DNA from: Planotetraspora silvatica
Lineage (GTDB): Bacteria; Actinomycetota; Actinomycetes; Streptosporangiales; Streptosporangiaceae
Assembly: GCF_016863315.1 (NCBI RefSeq)
Contig: NZ_BOOQ01000043.1
Span: 1-59,123, forward strand
Direction: 5' to 3'
Length of the DNA stretch: 59,123 nucleotides
Positions 55,424-59,123 of the stretch are shown in pieces. Positions within the stretch are counted from its first letter, which is position 1. Every line of letters starts with the position of its first letter. The translations under genes were made by a program, and so were the position numbers. Under the pieces are notes generated by a model that saw only the letters and a list, made by a program, of their open reading frames with translations, had not been told where the DNA came from and ran no database searches.

Positions 55424-56671
55424 TCAGGAGCCGACCCGCCAGGAGTGGAGATAGTCCTCCTGCTCGGAGGTGAGCGCGTCGATCGTGATCCCCGCCGCTC
55501 CCAGTTTCAGTCTCGCCACCTGGAAGTCGACCTCCGCCGGAACGTCGTAGACGCCGGGCGTCAGCCGTACGGCCTCTTGGGCGAGCCATGCGACGGCGAG
55601 GGCCTGGGCGGAGAAGGACATGTCCATCACGGCGGCCGGGTGCCCCTCGGCGGCGCTCAGGTTGACCAGGCGGCCTTCGGCGAGGAGGAGCAGTCGCCTG
55701 CCGTTCTCCAGGACGTATTCATCCGTGTTCGGGCGGATCCCGAAATGCACGGTCTGCGCCATCTCTTCCAGGGCGCGGACGTCGATCTCGACGTCGAAAT
55801 GACCGGCGTTGGCGAGGATCGCGCCGTCCTTCATGGCGGCCAGGTGCTCGGCGCGGATCACGTCGCGGTTGCCGGTGACGGTTACGAACACGTCGCCGAT
55901 CTCCGCGGCCCGCCACATCGGCTGCACGTCGTATCCCTGAAGCGCCGCGTCCAGGGCCTTCACCGGGTCGATCTCGGTGACGACGACCCGTGCGCCCAGG
56001 CCCTTGGCCCGCTCCGCGACACCCCGGCCGCAGAAGCCGAAGCCCGCGACGACGACCGTACGCCCCGCCAGCAGGATGTTCGTGGCCCGCATGATGCCGT
56101 CGAGGGTGGACTGGCCTGTGCCGTACCTGTTGTCGAACATCCGCTTGGTGCGGGTGTCGTTGACCGCGACCATGGGGAACCTGAGGGCGCCCTCGGCCGC
56201 CATCTGGCGGAGCCGGATGATGCCCGTCGTGGTCTCCTCGCAGCCGCCGATGACCTCGTCGAGCAGTTCGACTCGTTCGGTGTGCAGGATGTTGACCAGG
56301 TCGCAGCCGTCGTCGAGCACGATGTTCGGCGCGATGTCGAGCGCCCGATGGATGTGCCGGTAGTAGGTGTCCCTGTCCACCCCGGCCCGGGCATGTACGG
56401 CGATGCCGTACGTGGACAGCGCCGCGGCCACGTCGTCCTGGGTGGACAACGGGTTGGAGGCGGCCAGCGCGATCTCGGCGCCACCCGCCTTGAGCGCGCC
56501 CATGACCACCGCGGTCTCCGCGGTCACGTGCAGGCAGGCGGCGATGCGCAGTCCGTCCAGCGGCCTGTCCTGGGCGAACCCCGCCCCGATGGCCTCGAGC
56601 ACGGGCATGGACCTGGCGGCCCAGCCGATCCGCCGCTCCCCCGCCTCCGCCATCCCGCCGTGATCATGCAC
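55424..56671 (-). CDS. second S-adenosylhomocysteine hydrolase-like enzyme (archaeal/thermophile type)
   Basis: About 415 residues. The SAH hydrolase fold is clear: CLHVTAETAVVMGAL, FPMVAVNDTRTKRMFDNRYGTGQS (catalytic Lys and Asp), NAD-binding VVVAGFGFCGRGVA and ANAGHFDVEID. It lacks the insertion and the C-terminal KPDHYRY found in the main enzyme and ends in EQEDYLHSWRVGS, as in archaeal and Thermotoga-type proteins, one of which (in Methanocaldococcus) is known to prefer S-inosylhomocysteine. The start is uncertain: the GTG at 56671 has GAGG five bases upstream but lies inside the 53-bp repeat; the ATG at 56653 is the next choice. Confidence 0.88.
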   Translation of the reverse strand: MHDHGGMAEAGERRIGWAARSMPVLEAIGAGFAQDRPLDGLRIAACLHVTAETAVVMGALKAGGAEIALAASNPLSTQDDVAAALSTYGIAVHARAGVDRDTYYRHIHRALDIAPNIVLDDGCDLVNILHTERVELLDEVIGGCEETTTGIIRLRQMAAEGALRFPMVAVNDTRTKRMFDNRYGTGQSTLDGIMRATNILLAGRTVVVAGFGFCGRGVAERAKGLGARVVVTEIDPVKALDAALQGYDVQPMWRAAEIGDVFVTVTGNRDVIRAEHLAAMKDGAILANAGHFDVEIDVRALEEMAQTVHFGIRPNTDEYVLENGRRLLLLAEGRLVNLSAAEGHPAAVMDMSFSAQALAVAWLAQEAVRLTPGVYDVPAEVDFQVARLKLGAAGITIDALTSEQEDYLHSWRVGS

Positions 56672-57035
56672 AGATTCCTCGATTCCCGCCGCCACCTGCG
56701 CCAACCACCCGCGTGATCATGCACAGGTTCGCCGTTACCCGCATTGACCTGGCCCTTCACTGAGCGTGATCATGCACAGATTCGGAAACGACCATCCTGA
56801 CCTGCGAAAATACAGTTTGTGATCATGCACCGTACGGCCACGCTTTGCGCGTGACCGTACGGCACCGCATGATCACGAACCTCGCAGCCCCGGCTCATGC
56901 ACCACTTTCACGAAGGTGTGCATGATCACGATCGGCGACGTGGCCGCTCAGCGGCCATTCGACCGAATGTGTGCATGATCACGCACAGGAGCGTCGCAGC
57001 TCAGAGGGCATGCGCACGACCCTGTGCATGATCAC
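56660..57035. repeat. 53-bp periodic inverted repeat array 3 (4 + 4 boxes)
   Basis: Boxes GTGATCATGCAC start at 56660, 56713, 56766 and 56819; inverted boxes end at 56876, 56929, 56982 and 57035, all in steps of 53. Left-arm units carry (T/C)CACCTG or TGACCTG and right-arm units TGAGC(T/C)G(C/G)G at positions 33-41. The centre (56831-56867) is a further inverted repeat, CCGTACGGCCACGC against GCGTGACCGTACGG, so the middle can form a long stem-loop. The array lies between two SAH hydrolase genes on the same strand and reaches into the start of one. Confidence 0.95.
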
Positions 57036-57119
57036 GCCCTACAGGCCTGGGATCACGCCCTACAGGCCTGGGATCACGCCCCACAAGCCTGGGATCACGC
57101 CCCACAAGACCGGGGTCAC
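57036..57119 (+). repeat. 21-bp tandem repeat flanking array 3, four units
   Basis: Units begin at 57036, 57057, 57078 and 57099; the shared core is CCTGGGATCACGCCC in the first ones, becoming ACCGGGGTCACGCC in the last. The unit ends in GATCAC, which is also part of the 53-bp box, so the minisatellite may have grown from it. It stops 15 bases before the ahcY stop codon. Confidence 0.85.
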
Positions 57120-57134
57120 GCCGTACAACGGGGC

Positions 57135-58562
57135 TCAGTAGCGGTAGTGGTCGGGCTTGTAGGGGCCCTCGACGTGCACGCCGATGTACTCGGCCTGCTT
57201 CTTCGTCAGCTTGGTCAGCTTGACCCCGAGCGCGTCGAGGTGGAGGCGGGCGACCTTCTCGTCCAGGTGCTTCGGCAGCACGTAGACGCCCACCGGGTAC
57301 TCCTCGGTCTTCGTGAAGAGCTCGATCTGGGCGATCACCTGGTTGGTGAACGAGTTCGACATCACGAACGACGGGTGGCCGGTGGCGCAGCCGAGGTTCA
57401 TCAGACGGCCCTCGGCCAGCACGAGGATGGAGTGCCCGTCAGGGAAGACCCACTCGTCGACCTGCGGCTTGATGTTGTTCTTCACGATGCCGGGGATGCG
57501 GCCCAGCCCGGCCATGTCGATCTCGTTGTCGAAGTGCCCGATGTTGGACACGATCGCCTGGTGCTTCATCTGCGACATGTGCTCGGCCGTGATGATGCCG
57601 AAGTTGCCGGTCGTCGTGACGAAGATGTCCGCGATGCCGACGACGTCCTCCAGGGTGGTGACCTGGAAACCGTCCATGGCCGCCTGCAGCGCGCAGATGG
57701 GGTCGATCTCGGTCACGATCACGCGGGCGCCCTGGCCGCGCAGCGCGTCGGCGCAGCCCTTGCCCACGTCGCCGTAGCCGCAGATCACCGCGACCTTGCC
57801 GCCGATCAGCACGTCGGTGGCGCGGTTGAGACCGTCGATCACCGAGTGGCGGCAGCCGTACTTGTTGTCGAACTTGGACTTCGTCACCGAGTCGTTGACG
57901 TTGATCGCCGGGAAGAGCAGCTGGCCCGACTTGTGCATCTCATAGAGCCGGTGCACGCCGGTGGTGGTCTCCTCGGTGACGCCCTTGATCTCCTGGGCGA
58001 TGGCGCTCCAGCGCTTCTCGTCCGTGACCGTACGGCGGAGCGTGTCGAGGATGATCGCCCACTCCTCCGGGTCGTCCTCGCCGGCGACCGGTACGGCCCC
58101 CGCCTGCTCGAACTCGGCGCCCTTGTGGACGAGGAGCGTGGCGTCGCCGCCGTCGTCGAGGATCATGTTCGGGCCGGAGCCGTCGGGCCACGCGAGCGCC
58201 TGCTCGGTGCACCACCAGTACTCCTCCAGCGTCTCGCCCTTCCACGCGAAGACCGGCACACCGGAGGGGTTGTCGGCGGTGCCCTCGGGCCCGACGACGA
58301 CCGCGGCCGCGGCGTGGTCCTGCGTGGAGAAGATGTTGCAGCTCACCCAGCGGACGTCCGCTCCGAGCGCGACCAGCGTCTCGATCAGCACGGCCGTCTG
58401 GATCGTCATGTGCAGCGAGCCCATGATCTTCGCGCCCCTGAGCGGCTGCGAGGCGGCGTACTCCCTACGGGTCGCCATCAGGCCCGGCATCTCGTGCTCG
58501 GCGAGGCGGATCTCCTTGCGGCCGAAGTCCGCAAGGGCAAGGTCGGCGACCTTGAAGTCCAT
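57135..58562 (-). CDS. ahcY: adenosylhomocysteinase
   Basis: 475 residues. Splits S-adenosylhomocysteine into adenosine and homocysteine, clearing the product of methyltransferases. Motifs: [39 protein letters not shown] (Lys/Asp pair), NAD-site [24 protein letters not shown] and the C-terminal KPDHYRY that closes the NAD site of the neighbouring subunit. The ATG at 58562 has GGAGGG 8 bases upstream. In Mycobacterium the same gene sits close to mtrA; here the DUF58/MoxR block and two repeat arrays lie between. Confidence 0.97.
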   Translation of the reverse strand: MDFKVADLALADFGRKEIRLAEHEMPGLMATRREYAASQPLRGAKIMGSLHMTIQTAVLIETLVALGADVRWVSCNIFSTQDHAAAAVVVGPEGTADNPSGVPVFAWKGETLEEYWWCTEQALAWPDGSGPNMILDDGGDATLLVHKGAEFEQAGAVPVAGEDDPEEWAIILDTLRRTVTDEKRWSAIAQEIKGVTEETTTGVHRLYEMHKSGQLLFPAINVNDSVTKSKFDNKYGCRHSVIDGLNRATDVLIGGKVAVICGYGDVGKGCADALRGQGARVIVTEIDPICALQAAMDGFQVTTLEDVVGIADIFVTTTGNFGIITAEHMSQMKHQAIVSNIGHFDNEIDMAGLGRIPGIVKNNIKPQVDEWVFPDGHSILVLAEGRLMNLGCATGHPSFVMSNSFTNQVIAQIELFTKTEEYPVGVYVLPKHLDEKVARLHLDALGVKLTKLTKKQAEYIGVHVEGPYKPDHYRY

Positions 58563-58592
58563 TTTCGTGTCCCTCCATTGTCCGTCGCAGCG

Positions 58593-58598
58593 AGTCTA
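58593..58598 (-). promoter_or_regulatory. candidate -10 of ahcY
   Basis: TAGACT on the minus strand, about 30 bases before the ahcY start. No convincing -35 was found, and the leader is too short for an SAH riboswitch. Confidence 0.35.
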
Positions 58599-58732
58599 GG
58601 CCGCGGATACGGCACGGCGCACGCCAGGATGGCCGAACCTGACACGAGAATGTGAGAATCAGCCGCAAGGGGCTGCCAAAGGGCCTCCGGACTGTCTAGC
58701 GTGAGCGCAGACGGGGTGCGAAAGGGGCAGGG

Positions 58733-59065
58733 ATGCGGATAACGGAAGCCGCGCGACGGCTGGGAGTGTCGCCGCGGATGTTGCGCTATCGCGAGTCCCT
58801 CGGTCTCCTGCCGCCGGTTCGTGACCGCGGATCGCACCGCAGGTTCGGCCCGGACGAGCTGGCCGCCGTCAGCCAGGCCATGGACCTGGAACGCCGTTTC
58901 GACATCTCCCCCGCCGAGCTGGCGTTCGCCCTCCGGGCGATGTCCGAGCCGGCGGTGGCCCAGGCCGTACGCGACCTCGGCGTCAGGATCGGCCGCATCC
59001 AGGCGCCGCGCCGGGCCCTCGACTTCGAGAAGGAGAAGGCCCTGCGGCTTCTGCGGCCCAGATGA
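58733..59065 (+). CDS. MerR-family transcriptional regulator
   Basis: 110 residues. Winged helix MRITEAARRLGVSPRMLRYRESLGLLPPVRDRGSHRRFGPDELAAV, followed by a short helical region (SPAELAFALRAMSEPAVAQAVRDLG) and EKEKALRLL at the end. No cysteine suited to metal sensing is present, so the effector is unlikely to be a metal. The ATG has AAAGGGG upstream. Divergent from ahcY; regulation of ahcY is possible but not shown. Confidence 0.88.
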   Translation: MRITEAARRLGVSPRMLRYRESLGLLPPVRDRGSHRRFGPDELAAVSQAMDLERRFDISPAELAFALRAMSEPAVAQAVRDLGVRIGRIQAPRRALDFEKEKALRLLRPR

Positions 59066-59123
59066 CCCCGGTGGCCCCGCAACCCCGGTGGCCCCGCAAC
59101 CCCAGTGACCCCGCAACCCCAGT
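59065..59123 (+). repeat. 17-bp tandem repeat at the window edge
   Basis: ACCCCGGTGGCCCCGCA at 59065 and 59082, ACCCCAGTGACCCCGCA at 59099, and a partial copy at 59116. It starts in the stop codon of the MerR gene and runs off the end of the window. Confidence 0.8.

Noticed and set aside
56660-57035. Replication origin or parS cluster
   Set aside because: The boxes match neither DnaA boxes (TTGTCCACA type) nor parS (GTTTCACGTGAAAC type), and no dnaA, dnaN, parA or parB gene is near.
58563-58732. SAH riboswitch in front of ahcY
   Set aside because: The likely leader is about 25 bases, too short for the known structure, and none of its conserved bases were seen.

Overview
The window is GC-rich chromosomal DNA from a filamentous actinobacterium. 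Codon use, the many GTG starts, the DasR/GlcNAc-PTS module and the mtrA-mtrB-lpqB-comF-hpf-secA order all point there. The overall look is of a Streptosporangiales-type genome, but the genus cannot be fixed from sequence inspection alone. No phage, plasmid backbone, insertion sequence, tRNA or rRNA was recognised. Most genes are core or conserved accessory genes.

Layout. 0.1-1.7 kb: adenosine deaminase and a UTRA-domain protein without a DNA-binding domain. 1.8-8.1 kb: translation-rescue and division block, with tmRNA (ssrA), a lipoprotein PBP that has lost its catalytic motifs, smpB, ftsX, ftsE and prfB. 8.2-15.1 kb: a lipoprotein, the giant NAD-dependent glutamate dehydrogenase and tryptophan 2,3-dioxygenase. 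15.2-20.5 kb: an ECF sigma factor with a very short zinc-finger anti-sigma, divergent from DUF4142 and DUF1996 secreted proteins, then a membrane cytochrome-like protein translationally coupled to a NuoF-ferredoxin fusion. 20.8-26 kb: acetoacetyl-CoA synthetase, a beta-lactamase-family remnant, three HAD-family proteins and a DUF6912 protein. 26-34.2 kb: GlcNAc/amino-sugar uptake and recycling (nagZ, ptsI, ptsH, a HAD protein, crr, ptsB, SIS-type nagB, dasR, nagE) with two recognisable dre operators. 34.6-46.9 kb: the conserved Rv3235-secA ... hpf-comF-lpqB-mtrB-mtrA block. 47.2-55.3 kb: a membrane protein with QYGG repeats, then DUF4129-DUF4350-moxR-DUF58, spoIIM-like and RDD genes. 55.4-59.1 kb: two different S-adenosylhomocysteine hydrolases and a MerR regulator.

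The most unusual structure is a family of strictly 53-bp-periodic repeats in three intergenic regions (20510-20862, 51687-51804, 56660-57035). Each unit starts with the box GTGATCATGCAC, usually followed by AGRTTCG, and has a second box (YGASCTGSG) at unit positions 33-41. Two arrays are built as four boxes facing four inverted boxes; the third has three boxes in one orientation. The period is close to five helical turns. The arrays run into the end of the acetoacetyl-CoA synthetase gene and the start of the second SAH hydrolase gene, and one separates moxR from its DUF58 partner. I do not recognise this element.

Other points of interest: the catalytically dead PBP next to smpB/ssrA; the sigma/anti-sigma, DUF4142-DUF1996 and cytochrome-flavoprotein-ferredoxin neighbourhood; a dre operator written inside the last codons of a HAD gene; and a HAD protein whose nucleophile aspartate is asparagine.
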